Source: Prunus persica (Eukaryota; Streptophyta; Magnoliopsida; Rosales; Rosaceae). From it: a stretch of 64,000 nt of DNA. Location of the stretch: the NCBI RefSeq assembly GCF_000346465.2, contig NC_034010.1, positions 8,263,417 through 8,327,416 of the forward strand, given 5' to 3'. The position numbers and the translations under genes were made by a program. Positions within the stretch are counted from its first letter, which is position 1. Every line of letters starts with the position of its first letter. Of the stretch, positions 11,918 to 22,764 are shown piece after piece. Below the pieces are notes generated by a model. The model was given only the letters and a program-made list of their open reading frames with translations, was not told the DNA's origin and searched no databases.

Positions 11918-13000
11918 TACTGAGTTGAGAATGCTTAAAGAATAGGGAAAATAAGAATTTCAAAGATCAGATGGGATGGCAGCAGAGTTTTAAGATTAAA
12001 AGAATTAGTTTTATTTATTCCAAACCTTCCAGAATATATATTTTCTTAAAACCACCCTAGGTACCAAAATATAATAAATGTTGCCTTCGGTATTGTTGTT
12101 TCCTTCAAATAAATTGGTTGCCTTCGGTTAGGTCAGCATGCTTGACTTTTGCCCCACGAGTCTCAAGGATATCCGGACCGTGTGAGCGAGGAATGCTGAT
12201 CAGGTTGACCAAATGTCTCCTGAATCCTGCGAGGATTGGGACTCGGGTGACTTTGTGTTTCCCGAGGCCTACGAGGACGTGTCACGTCGGTGGCACGAGG
12301 ATTTGACGGGTATTTTGGGATTAAACGAAAATAAAGGAAATGACGGAAATAAAATAAGTACCCCTGGGTGGTACACTTAATTTCATTTTTAATGTCTTCA
12401 GCGGAAAGATGTTTTGAGTAAGTGTGTGAATGGTTATCTAAATATAGATATGGATGCAAGATTTCTGAAACGAATATAGATAAAGAAGTTGTTTAAGTTT
12501 TTGCAACTGTTTTTACAATGGGGTTAGTACGTTCATAGTTAGTTTCAAAATTTTATTTTGGTCCACTCACATTTTTCAATGTTTTACACCCCCATGCAGT
12601 AGACATGCACCAGTGAGCCACCACAGGGCAGTTTCCGCTTCCTGCGATTCCCCTTCTTGATGTAGGGTTTCACGTGTAAACTAATTTTACTTTCTTTATA
12701 ATTCTAAGTTTACTACTCTGATAAATTGCCCTAGGACTTAAATGTTAGAATGTAAATATGTGCATGCTGGTGGTTGGGTTGTATATATATATATACTTGT
12801 TTGATAGGTGTAAATTTTGGGAATGATCAATTTACAAGGGAGACTCTACCGAATTTTTGACAGAAGTCGAACCTAAAATAAATTTGAATTTTGAATAGAA
12901 TGGCAGTTTGGTCATTTGTGCCCTGCACCTGCCAGGTGTCAGACACAAACTGGGTTCGGCTCGGATTCCAATGTGGAATTTGGGTTGGGTCCGATAAACT

Positions 13001-13014
13001 TGGTATCAGAGCAT
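13001..13014 (+). promoter_or_regulatory. primer-binding site (initiator tRNA-Met type)
   Basis: TGGTATCAGAGCAT matches the complement of the plant initiator methionine tRNA 3' end over its first 12 bases. It lies just after the LTR, where minus-strand DNA synthesis would start. Confidence 0.85.
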
Positions 13015-13091
13015 GAGGTTTAACTTCCTGTAGACTCCTCACTTTATGTGGATTCCAGTTTTAATGAATTTCTGTTTCTTGTGACAGAATC

Positions 13092-13211
13092 GTGGGCCCT
13101 AAACGTGGTGGTATTCGTACAGGGACTAGGCAGTCGTCCCGACTCCGGGGACAGGATCTCCAAACCGAACTAGAGGAATTTCCGATTCCTTCACCAGCAC
13201 CTGAACCAGGC
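13092..13211 (+). pseudogene. start of Gypsy gag, truncated
   Basis: Downstream of the primer site the frame reads GPKRGGIRTGTRQSSRLRGQ and continues to an acidic, proline-rich stretch. This basic N-terminus fits a Gypsy (chromovirus-like) gag start. The expected ATG is GTG at 13092, so even the start codon appears lost. After about 40 residues the frame runs into the LINE tail at 13212. No protease, reverse transcriptase or integrase of this element is present in the window. The lineage assignment is tentative. Confidence 0.6.
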
Positions 13212-13960
13212 CTGTTTGTTTATTTATTTTGTTTGGTTGTTTTTGCAGTGTTCCAGGTGACTGGTGTTGTCTTTGTCTTGGTAGCGGCCACAGTAGTGAC
13301 ACTGGATTGTGTCTCTCCTTAGGAGAGTTGTGATACCTGGTGGCTGATGTTTTGTTTCTGTTTTAACGGTGGTGGCAGCAACGACGCTGGTGGTAGTTGT
13401 TGGGATGTGTTACTCTTCTTTATTTTGCACCGACTGAAGAACTATGCTTGGTCATAGGAGGTTTTCTTTGTCGGGTTCTAAGTTGAAGTGGAGTACTTCT
13501 CGGGGGTGTTTTTACTGTTGTTTTTGTGTTCGTCATCCGTGTTCTCTGCTGGTTTTTGCTATGGTATGACTTACAATTTGTATGGGTGGCAAAGGACTAT
13601 GATTTTGTTCATAGAAGGATTCTTTTGACAGTTGGGATGTTCTACGGTCCTCTCTTGTGGGTTTACTATTTGGGATTTCTATGGTCCTCTCATTTGGGTC
13701 TACTGTGTTGGTCTCTAGTTGCGGTTCTCGTCGGAGGTCTTTGTGTTAGTTTTTGTTTTTGACTTGTTCTTTTATTGTAATGGCCTAAAGTGACTTGAAT
13801 TAGACTCTTTTGTTAGTTCATGACATGTGTGGTATTCTTCCTTCCCTTGGGATTTGTCCCATGAGGTTGTCTTAGGAAGGTTTTGACGAGGCCACTGTAT
13901 CATGTCGCTCTTTGTTCATCTGTGGTTTTATAAATGAATTCTTCTTCAAAAAAAAAATTG
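13212..13960 (+). mobile_element. 5'-truncated L1-type LINE, 3' end with poly(A)
   Basis: This is a T/G-rich noncoding stretch. It ends with features typical of plant L1 LINE 3' tails: TTGGGATTTGTCCCATGAGG, then AGGAAGGTTTTGACGAGGCC, a TTTATAAATGAATTCTTCTTC block and a run of A. No ORF2 coding sequence remains. No target-site duplication could be found, and the Gypsy gag does not resume afterwards, so the right flank was rearranged or lost. Confidence 0.75.
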
Positions 13961-14896
13961 CTAATGTAAGCAACTTCAAAAAAATAAAATTAGTTATAAT
14001 CCATCCAATCAATCAAACTCATTCATCTAATGAATTAATGGCCAATCACATAGCTCAATTTGGTTTTTAGGGTCTTAAATTCATAATCATCCTTATTCCA
14101 ATCATTTAATCAAATTAAACAATAAAATGATATGATACTTTAAACAATTGAGACTTTAGAACCTAAAAGGCAAAACAGTTTTGTTTTTAGTGTATTAGGG
14201 CAAAATTTACAATTTCAAAAGTTATGGGCAAAAGCCGAAAGTACTACATTTTAAATTTAGACCCAACATTTTTGTGTAATTGCATGAAGACTCAAAATGG
14301 GTCTCATCTTTGTGGATGCCAAAATTTCAGGGGAGAGGGGAGGTTCTGTGTGTGTGGTCCCACTTGTCAAGACATTCCAAATTGTACCCATAAAACATCT
14401 TTATTCTCATTGGCCAATTTCAAAAGATTAAATGGCAATGGGATACAATTCTATAGCCCTTGTCATAAAATGTTGTAACCATCATATATCATACAATTCC
14501 ATGAATTAAAAAGCAATATTCTCTAGGGATCAACAAGAACTTTTCATGAAAATCTCAAGAATATCAAGAGCACTCTTATTCTTTCAAAACCTTTTTATAA
14601 AATCATATAAAATCCTAAAATCTTGTAAAAATCATATTTGTGTTTAGAATTTCAAGCCCAACACAACAATGTAAAATAGATAAGCAAGAAAAACACAAAA
14701 GAACAAAAACCCAATGATGCCACCACCCACTTTGTCCATTTTTGAAAAATCTCTTTCATGCAACATCCAAAATTCCAAGTATCAAGCATACATGTGAATC
14801 AATCATGAAAGATATGACATATTATAACAATTATAACCATGAAACTAAGCCCATATTCTTTCTAAAACTCAAAAGGGTGCACTTCTTCACAGACAT
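13961..14896 (-). other. untranslated leader of the minus-strand Copia element
   Basis: On the minus strand this follows the primer-binding site at 14911-14897. It is AT-rich and has no sustained coding frame. It probably continued into the leader at 9335-10143 before the Gypsy/LINE block (10144-13960) came between them. That link is inference from strand and order. Confidence 0.4.
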
Positions 14897-14911
14897 TGGC
14901 TCTTGATACCA
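14897..14911 (-). promoter_or_regulatory. primer-binding site of the minus-strand Copia element
   Basis: Minus-strand TGGTATCAAGAGCCA matches the initiator tRNA-Met complement with one extra A. It directly adjoins the LTR, which identifies 14912-16568 as the 5' LTR. Confidence 0.75.
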
Positions 14912-16568
14912 CTTGAAGGGAAGGTATGGTGTTGCGTAGAGATTTCTAAAAACCCTACAACCAAACTTTGAGAGTATAAATCACCTAGTATGACATATCT
15001 AATATGAAATCAAAGTAAGAGTGGAAGCATTAAATAAATTATGGATTCATGCAAGTCTCATTTGGTCCCAATCTTTATAAGATTATGAAAATGTGCACCA
15101 AAAACTCTCTAAATCCTATTTAAGAGAAAGATAAGATATTCATACCCTTGGAGCAAATCTTGAAACCAAGAATGGTGTTCAAGTAGAGGGAATGGTCCCT
15201 TTGTTCTTGTCTCTCCCTATGATGTTGATTCTCCACCTTATAGTTCTCCAAATAAGTACAGAGATATGCATCTCCCCAAAGCTCTTCACCAACGATTGAA
15301 AGGGATGAGAGAATGAGTAGACAACAAGTGAAGAGTGGTGCTAGCACCCGTACTTGATGTGATAAATTCAAGGGGTTGGGGAGAGAGAGCTTGATGTTTT
15401 CTCTCTTCCAATTTCACCAACTTGAAAACCCTGCGATGATAGGATACCATAACTACACACTTATAGGATCAAAAATGTCACGAGAGTGACAAACTTGCCC
15501 CCAAGCTCGAGTGTAGCTGCACTCCCCCTTGTGTGTCATCTTTTTGCTATCTTGGTCCAACACATTAATCCTATAATGTGTCACATGTGTCTAATTCTAT
15601 ATGATCAAATCCCTTTTGAATTTTCAAGTCATATGGGACCTTTAATTAAGGGTGGTGATTTTCCCACTCCCCTTTTATCCACCTTCACTCGCTTTTGTTT
15701 TTTAATACTTTTTACTATATTATAAAAGGGAGTGTAAGTGAACAAAAGAGGAGTGAGAACATACACTTTAAAAAAAATGGAGTGTAAGTGGATAAAAAGG
15801 GAGTGGAAAAATCAGTACTCTTAATTAAATTTTCATAACTTTTAATTGAATAATTTAATTAATTTAATTACTCTAGTGACTTAACTAATTCAATCACTCA
15901 CTTGTCTAATGAGTGTTGGTCCTGACCATGTCAAGTGTCTGGTCAACCTGTTTGACCTTTGACTTTCATATTGACTTTGACCAAGTGACAAAATCATTCA
16001 TTCTCTTCATAATTTCTCAATCGATTCCTTTTCAGTGTGCGATCTTATAGGTATTAATTAGCGAAAGTGGATATGAATGATTCACTCTGAATCAAGAGTG
16101 AATTGTATCCCTTCACACAATTCTCCCTATTTGCGAAGGCTAATTATAATTAGTCCTTATGGGGCTTCCACAAGCCATGAGTGACACCTAGCAATATGTC
16201 ATGGCTACCCAAGCTAAGAATTCATTTAGGGAACCTAGTTAGTTTCTGACATCTCTAATATCACATCTCTAGATTATATGATTCGATTTGATAAAATTGC
16301 AAACATTCTTGTTTCAATTTCCATATGATACTTTGGCCAAAGTTTCATGAATCATATCTTTAAAGTATTCTCTCTTCTTACTAAGAGCAGAGATTCATTG
16401 TTGTACATTCACCTGTCTCTGTGTACATGTTGAGAATCCGGAGGAACACCTTTAAGTCACATCATTTTGATACGACCGTATAGTGCTCTCAAAGAGAAAC
16501 AACATATACACAAGACAACTGTGATGTCTCATGTCTAAGGATTAATTTTCATTATCACAACTTAGAAT
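14912..16568 (-). mobile_element. Copia-type LTR, minus orientation (5' LTR)
   Basis: Homologous to 218-3423 over most of its length, including ACCAAACTTTGAGAGTATAA at 14960-14979 and the TTTGACC-rich block near 15930-15990. It lacks the Mutator-like insertion found in the other copy: the TTAAATAAA site is intact and single at 15030-15038. It carries its own 171-bp MITE. The far end, which would be the LTR start, is missing. Similarity fades near 16568 at a patchwork junction. Confidence 0.75.
15650..15820. mobile_element. 171-bp MITE
   Basis: Inverted ends: the left reads GTGATTTTCCCACTCCCCTT, and the right read backwards reads CTGATTTTTCCACTCCCTTT, with similarity extending about 40 bp. 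TTAATTAA flanks both sides (15642-15649 and 15821-15828). The related LTR near 2150 has a single ATTGAA-type site and no insert. An 8-bp duplication would suit hAT and a 3-bp TTA/TAA would suit PIF/Harbinger. The palindromic target leaves this open. Confidence 0.85.
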
Positions 16569-16742
16569 TGTTTGTTTACACTTGTGAGGGCAATGGCTAA
16601 TCCGAATCAAGCAACACATGTCTCATGTCTAAGGATTAATTTGCATTAATTTGCATTATCACAACTCTGAATCAAGCAACACATGTCTACTCCGAGATAT
16701 TCGCAAGGCAATGGCTAATCCGAGGCATCCAACAAGATTGTA
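16569..16742. repeat. patchwork junction of short duplicated blocks
   Basis: Three exact direct duplications interleave here. A 25-bp block occurs at 16524-16548 and 16618-16642, a 20-bp block at 16604-16623 and 16669-16688, and GGCAATGGCTAATCCGA at 16589-16605 and 16707-16723. The junction joins the Copia LTR to the Gypsy integrase fragment. Confidence 0.85.
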
Positions 16743-17240
16743 TTGCATTGCCTAAAGAAGAGATTGGAGGCCGCCAAAGGAAAGTGGGTAGATGAGATCC
16801 CTAGAGTACTATGGGCTTATCGAACCACCAAAAGGAGATCGATTGGCGAAACCCCATTTTCCTTAGCCTACGAAACTAAGGAAATCATTCCTTTGCACAT
16901 CATTGCCTCCTTCATAAGCATTAAGGTGGGCAATATTAGTCAGAATTCTGAACAAATGAAGGTCAACCTAAACCTAATTGAAGGGAAACGTGATAGAGCC
17001 ATTTTACTAGCAGCAGTTGAAGTCTTACTACAACAAAAGGGCCAAGGTCAGACAATTTCAATTTGGTAACCTTGTACTTAGAAAGGCTTTCATTACTGCA
17101 AAAAGACAAGGATCAAAGAAGATGAAACCCAATTGAGAAGGCCCTTACATGATTAGCCAGGTTGGGGGCAGAGAAAGCTACACACTTGACACCCTGGAAG
17201 GGAAGAAGATTCCGAGATAATGGAATACCTATTACCTCTA
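16743..17240 (+). pseudogene. Gypsy (Tat-like) integrase C-terminal fragment
   Basis: Integrase would insert element DNA into the host genome. The fragment covers its C-terminal part: LKKRLEAAKGKWVDEIPRVL, then LWAYRTTKRRSIGETPFSLA (the conserved 'WAYRTT...TPF.L.YG' segment), continuing in shifted frames to RKAF.TAKRQGSKKMKPN and GSYTLDT near 17200. At least two frameshifts are present and the usual YG of TPFSLAYG has become YE. The catalytic DDE residues lie upstream and are absent. The sequence style, and the tandem repeats that follow, fit the Tat lineage of plant Gypsy elements. Confidence 0.85.
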
Positions 17241-17454
17241 AAGATACTACCCATGAAGCTTCCGTCTACCAACTCAGTTCCTAGCAAGCCACTAAGCCCT
17301 ACCCACTTCTGAAGAAGAAAAGTAGCTACTAATAATTTCAAGTTATTTATCAAGTTATTTCCATTTCAAATAAAGTGATGTAATTGTACAAGCATCAATA
17401 CAAGCTCAGGTTTTCATTCAATAGAAGTGTCGAAAGAAAGTACCTATTTATAAG

Positions 17455-18300
17455 TGTACTAAGGGAGAAGCAATCCATAAAGCTCCTAAGGGAGAAGAAG
17501 GACACCGCCATAAGTGTCCTAAGATAGATGCAGGCTTCTATCTAACAGCGTTCTAAGGGAGAGGCATGACAGCTCTTAAGAGAGACGTAGGACACCGCCA
17601 TAAGCGTCCTAAGAAAGATGCAGGCTCCTGTCTGAAAGCATCCTAAGGGAGACGTATAGCAGCTAAAAGTGTCCTAAGAAAGACACAATCCATAAAGCAT
17701 CCTAAGGGAGACGCAATCCATAAAGCTCCTAAGGGAGAAGAAGGACACCACCATAAAAGTCCTAAGATAGACGCAGGCTCCTATCTAACAACGTCCTTAG
17801 GGAGAGGCATGATAGCTAAAAGCGTCTTAAAGGAGACGTAGGACACCGCCATAAGCATGCTAAGGAAGATGTAGTCTCTTGTCTAAAAGCGTTCTAAGGG
17901 AGATGCAGGACAACAAAAGTGTTCTAAGGGAGACGCAGTCCATAAAGCGTCCTAAGGGAGACGCAATCCATAAAGTGTCTTGAGGGAGACGCAGAACACC
18001 GCCATAAAAGTGCTAAGGGAGACGGCGACTCCTGTCTAAAATCATCTTACGGGAGACGCATGACAGCTAAAAGTGTCTTAAGAGAGACGCAGTCCACACA
18101 GTGTCCTAAATGAGACATAGGACACTGCCATTAGCTTCTTAAGGGAGATGCTTGATAGCTATAAGTATCCTAAGGGAGACGCAATCCAAAAAATGTCTTA
18201 AGGGACACATAAGACAACATAAAAAAATCCTAAAGGAGAAGCAGAAGAGCACCTTTTAAGTAAGAGGTGGATAAACATTCAAACATCCTAAGGGAAATGC
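17455..18300 (+). repeat. degenerate short tandem array downstream of integrase
   Basis: Units built around CCTAAGGGAGACGCA alternate with AATCCATAAAG, GGACACCGCCATAA and CTCCTGTCTAAAAG phrases. About two dozen repetitions are visible, with irregular spacing. Such arrays between pol and the 3' LTR are known from Tat/Ogre-type elements. No coding frame is present. Confidence 0.85.
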
Positions 18301-18439
18301 ACAACCAAGACACTAGCTGGTCACTCAAGTGATTCACAAGACACAATGTGAATTGAAGTTAAAGAAATAACTTAAGTTTCCATAGTAAAGTGAAAAACCG
18401 ACCAAGTTCAACAAAAACAAGGTGGTCAACTAAGATCTT

Positions 18440-19200
18440 CTATTGCAAGATTTCGACAGGAGAACCTTGGTCAGCGACCTCTTCGGCATCCGCCTAAGTA
18501 ACTATGACCTTTGTAACTCCACTCTGCTCAGCAGCTTCAGGTACGTGCTCCGTAATATCTGTCGCCATCTCCTTAGCTGCGTCCTCCTCAAAATCATCCT
18601 CCTCAACTACTGTCTCGTTGGCCACTTACTGTTTAGCTGCCTTTATATCTATAGCATTGATATACTCACTTTGAGCAGGGGGCATGTTAGGACAAAACGT
18701 CTCGATGTCTTCATCTTCAATGAAATAACAAGGAGCAGCCCCACTCTTGCAGTCCAAGGAACCCAGCTTGTATGTGTCTAGAACGGCCACAGACTTAGAT
18801 TGCTCAGCAGCTTTGTGATAGGCTTCAAACTTGGGTAGAAGCTTGTCATAGTTTCAAATCATGTCGGCATTCTTGCACTCTAGATGGAAGAAGGCTTCCT
18901 TGAGTCTATGCAAGGCAGCGATAGAAGAGTTAAGTTCACTCATTACATAGAGGATCTGTTCAACCGAGAGCTTGCCAGTCAGATAAACATTCTTTTTTCT
19001 CCAACTCGTTAAGCTAAGCAGAAGGTGAGGAAAGAGTAGATGAACTACGGATCGCCTCAACAGCAAAAATTACTTTTTTTGAAGCAAACTAACAGCCGCT
19101 TCCTTTTGTTCCTCCAAGGAAAGACTTGAGAAGGTACCAAGATCAATAAAGGGGCAGGAAGTTAACATGGTGGAATTCAGCCCTTCGAGGAAAGAGTTGC
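18440..19200 (-). pseudogene. antisense ORF of Tat-like element, C-terminal part
   Basis: The minus strand, antisense to the integrase fragment, keeps one long reading phase from about 19010 down to a stop at 18440-18442. In-frame stops lie at 18854, in the middle after KAAKQ, and near the end. Motifs seen in order are ELNSSIAALHRLKEAFFHLE, LPKFEAYHKAAEQSKSVAVL, EDEDIETFCPNMPPAQSEY, then a strongly acidic tail (EEDDFEEDAAKEM). Further upstream, GTFSSLSLEEQKEAAVSLLQ and AIRSSSTLSSPSA appear in shifted frames. The product looks helical and acidic at its C-terminus. Tat-lineage elements are known to carry antisense ORFs. Its role is not established. Confidence 0.6.
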
Positions 19201-20690
19201 TCCCGTCCTACTCATATGTGTAAGGGGAAAGGGCAACCCCAAAATCCTAAAGTCAAAAAAGGCAAAGGGCTACTTTCCGGGCCTGATGTATATGATTAAC
19301 CAGTTTAACGCAACCAGATGGGCTCGACAGAAAGTTCATCTTGAGCAGATCAGGCACACATGAAGAAAACAAGCAATTAATGCTTAGGAAATGAACTTTA
19401 GCCACAACCTATACAACAAAAACATTCTAAATGGCGGATTCATTTGGTTTATACTAGTTAAGCTAAACCTCTTTCATTTTAAACCAAATATCTTAGCCTA
19501 GTCTCTTTGAACACAAATAGAAAAGGGAAAAAGGGAATAGATCTTTACCCTTAATGACCTTTTCTTGATTTCTCAAGAATGAACACCTTTGTTGGAAAGA
19601 CCTTTTCTTTCTCTTGATTTTGACTCCTTCACCCTAAGGCTCCAAGATTGGAGTCGTCTACCTCACCACACCAAATGCGATGAAGAGAAGGCAATCAAGA
19701 AGTATGGATGCTAGTCTACTTCTTGATTGGACCAATTGGTTTATGGAAGATGAGATATAAAGATTATATCACTCATCAACCAAAGTAGGAAAACCAAAAA
19801 CTCTTGCTAGGTTTTCTCCAAAGTTTAGCTTAAATAGGACAACACAAAAGGCAAGGGGAGAGCTGCCCCTTAGTTGAATATTTGGGTGGGTATTTGGGGC
19901 TCAATTTGGTCCATGGGTCATGTCATCTTATGCCACTTATTCCTTCGGCCCAATAGCCTTTTGGGCTATTTTGTCCTTTTCCTTTTAAATCATATTTAAA
20001 AGCCCAATCCAATATTTCTATATGTCAATATTAATTCCATAAATACTCCTTTAATTATAATTTATCTATTAAATTATAATTATAGTATTACTTAATTGAC
20101 CCGGTCGAACTATTTGACTTTGGTCAATTGCTCTGGTCAACATGTTGACTTTTGACCGTTGACTTTGATATTTGATTATCAACCGTTGACTTGTGTCTCC
20201 TCATTTCATTTCTCCTCATTTGTACCTCTAATCATATTTTTTGGGTGTGCAGATCCATAGGTTCCCTTTAGCAACGTAGTAGGTTGACTCAACTCCTCAG
20301 AGATGATACACAAATTTAATTCCACAATTTAATTCTTCCTATTAATAAAGGTTAATTGACACCTTTTAGGATATCCACAAACCATGGTTGTTGCCTAGCT
20401 GTAAGTCACGATTATCTGAGCTAAATGAGACGCTGTGAAAGAACGTATTCAAATTGGAATGACCGTACAATTGAATCCTTCTCTTATATCAATACTCCTT
20501 ATTCACATTATTAGATCATGGAATCCTGTTGTCAATATCCTAATGTGAATAATTCCTTTTATATGATTATCCTGGTAAGATCATGGAACTCTACGTAGAG
20601 ATTGGACCAATCATATCTTGGAGTATTCTTTCTCCTTTACTGAAAGTAGAGATTCCTTGTTATACATTCATTTTCTTCCATGACTCTTGT
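19201..20690 (-). mobile_element. diverged Copia-like LTR fragment
   Basis: 20100-20690 resembles the two Copia LTRs: TTGACTTTTGACCG-type blocks, 'ggttaattgacaccttttaggatatccacaaacc'-like order, and a TAGAGATTCCTTGTTATACA segment corresponding to 2840 and 16385. The pieces occur in the same order and on the same strand as in 218-3423 but are strongly diverged. Boundaries are uncertain. The stretch 19201-19560 shows no gene. Confidence 0.5.
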
Positions 20691-21600
20691 TGATGCCTAA
20701 GTTTGGTTCAACAGAAGATGACCTCTTTGAGATCGAGGTCGGGCAATTCTTCTGGGCTAGGTCAGCGTGACCAACCAAGTCGTCCTCCAGAACCTGTAAA
20801 ACAAGATAGTTTTAGTGGGTGACATCGGTGTGGCGCTGGCCAAGGACCCTCCGATGCTTTAGTCAGGCGAGTGTTTGAGAGTAAAATTACACAATAGGTT
20901 CTAGTGCTTAGAATTGCATACCTTTCACGGAGGATGACCCTAGCCTTTTATATCACCCCAGACGACCTAATCCTCCACGAACTACGACTCCATAACAACC
21001 TGGGACTCCATTTAGATAGGCATCTAGAAGTCCCTTTAGTGAACAACACGTAAATCAAAGGTTTAAAAATATATGGTGACCAGGCTCTAGCCCAACCCGA
21101 CCACTAACACCGTGGTCTGGCCCATCTTGACCAACAACACCGTGGTCGGGCCCAGCTCGACCACTAACATCGTGGTCCGGCCTAACTTGACCACTAACAT
21201 CGTGGTCTGGCCTAGCTAGACCACCAACACCGTGCTCTAGCCCAACTCAGCCTAGAGGTATTTTACCTCACAAACAGAAGTCCCCTAACTCCCCAGACAA
21301 GAGAGTTTTGTGTGGGAAGTTGCGCTTTGATAATTTGGCCTAGCTTACAATATTAAACCGTATCATAAATTTTCTTGGTAAGTCACATATTGGCACCATG
21401 AAGAGTCCCCAAGTCTTTATAAAAAAGCATGGCAAAAGGACTTAGGCAATAGTGAAGAAAGTAATAATTTCTTGTGTGAAGAAGAAACACAACCTGATGT
21501 GTAAATCGACTAATGGTATAGATGCCACGTATCATGATGGTATTAGTGAAGGAAGCTAAATTGAGGTCAACGAGTATCTAGGTTGGACCTTTGAGGTTAT
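20691..21600. other. noncoding, probable Tat-like element sequence
   Basis: No gene is seen. It contains the 30-bp array at about 21085-21245 and GACC/GGTC-rich phrases. A fragment resembling an LTR-internal region runs from about 20700 to 21060, but no ends could be fixed. Confidence 0.35.
21085..21245. repeat. 30-bp tandem repeat, five units
   Basis: Units share CACCGTGGTC followed by a GGCCCA-like part and GACCACTAA. The period is 30 bp and the units are diverged. Confidence 0.85.
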
Positions 21601-21606
21601 ATCTTC

Positions 21607-22215
21607 AATAATGTGAGGCTGAGCTTGGCAATTTCGAGTTGGTTTTCTTGCCAACCTGACCATGAGCATGGCATGGCAAGGTGGATTCTTGGCCAACTTT
21701 ACCATGAGATTGGCCATTTGACGTCGGTTCCTTGTCAACCTGACCATGAGCTTGGCGAGTCGAGGTCGGTTCTTTGCCAAGATGGGTGTTTTACCAACCT
21801 GACCAGGAACTTTGCGAGTTGAGGTCAATTCTTCGTCAACCTAACTATGAGCTCGGCATGGCAGGGTGGGTTTTTTGCTGACCTGACCATGAGCTTGGCG
21901 AATTGAGGTCGGTTCTTTGCCAACCTGACCATGAGCTTGGCATGGCAAGGTAGGCTCTTCATCAACCTGACCCTCAGCTTGGCAAGTTGAGGTAGTCTTT
22001 TCACCAACTTGACTATGAGCTTGGCATGGCGAGGTGGGTTTTTCGCCTACTTAACCACGAGCTTGGCTAGTTAAGGTCAGTTCTTAGCCAACCTGACTAT
22101 GAGCTCAACATGGCCTAACCATGGGCTTGGTGAGTTGAGGTCCGTTCTTCACTAACCTGACTATGAGCTCGATGAATTAAGGTCAATTCTTTGTCAACCT
22201 GACCATGAGTAGCGA
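21607..22215. repeat. tandem array of about 42-bp units, in alternating pairs
   Basis: The core CCTGACCATGAGCTTGGC recurs about every 42 bp. Alternate units carry GAGTTGAGGTCGGTTC or ATGGCAAGGTGGGTTC after the core, giving a higher-order period near 85 bp. Open frames on both strands are by-products of the repeat. Confidence 0.88.
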
Positions 22216-22468
22216 TATAAATGCGGCAAGCCGCCAAGACTCCCGTCTATTTGCATGATCAAAATATTGTACCTAGTTACTAAATCAGAGAGAGAGGTGC
22301 TAGGAGAGGTCGAAGCACCCTTCCGCAGTACTGTGAGCTTATCCATGTCCTCTGGGGATAGAGCGATGTCGAATGGGTTTTGATTCCAGCAAACATGGAG
22401 GCGAGAAATCTTCGCCACATCCTCAAGAGTAAGGGTGAATTCTCCCCAAGAACAAACAAAGGTGTGTG
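22203..22468 (-). pseudogene. plant mobile domain (PMD)-like fragment
   Basis: On the minus strand a short frame reads THTFVCSWGEFTLTLEDVAK, matching the hallmark N-terminal segment of the plant mobile domain (aminotransferase-like). LSPEDMDKL follows. After a frameshift, LAAFISLL follows, matching the KLAAF segment of the same family. PMD proteins occur as host genes (MAIN family) and as passengers in Gypsy and Mutator elements. Here the piece points the same way as the antisense ORF at 18440-19200 and is probably its N-terminal part. The Gypsy LTR starting at 22469 cuts it off, and the 42-bp array replaces its downstream part. Confidence 0.65.
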
Positions 22469-22726
22469 TGTAATAACCCAATCCTAAATTAATGTTTAAT
22501 TATAAAAATGTTCAAGTAAAAGATAATTTTACCCCGGGAATATTTTAAAAGTTTTAAACCAAACTTTTTGTCCAGGAAAGAATGGCACCACGATGTTGAT
22601 CGCGCCGAGATGAAACAGTAGACACGTAGTGCCCTCAAATCGGGGTTGTCACGAAGAAGTTACTATCAAAAGAAACCCAGTGGTAAAATCGTAATTATTT
22701 CAAAAAGGGTTTTTAAAAATCTGAAA

Positions 22727-22764
<38 letters not shown>

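Larger units (their letters stand above)
10144..12996 (+). mobile_element. Ty3/Gypsy 5' LTR (family copy A)
   Basis: The left edge TGGCAATAACCC corresponds to the TGTAATAACCC start of the copies at 22469, 47912 (minus) and 63880 (minus). The right edge is set by a primer-binding site at 13001. Shared landmarks in order are: the CACGTAGTG block, a CT microsatellite (about 10410-10453), a GC-rich segment with a short hairpin (10520-10541), paragraphs on both sides of 'gaaccgttggatcg', and a minisatellite of CCCGAGGCCTAC-type units (about 12140-12300). At about 2.85 kb it is long for an LTR. An internal 141-bp duplication adds to its length. No matching 3' LTR was found nearby. Confidence 0.85.

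Noticed and set aside
13001..13014. tRNA gene fragment at the TGGTATCAGAGC motif
   Set aside because: It is a primer-binding site beside an LTR; no cloverleaf sequence surrounds it.
21556..22007. Arginine/lysine-rich repeat peptides
   Set aside because: They are translations of the 42-bp tandem array, open on both strands.
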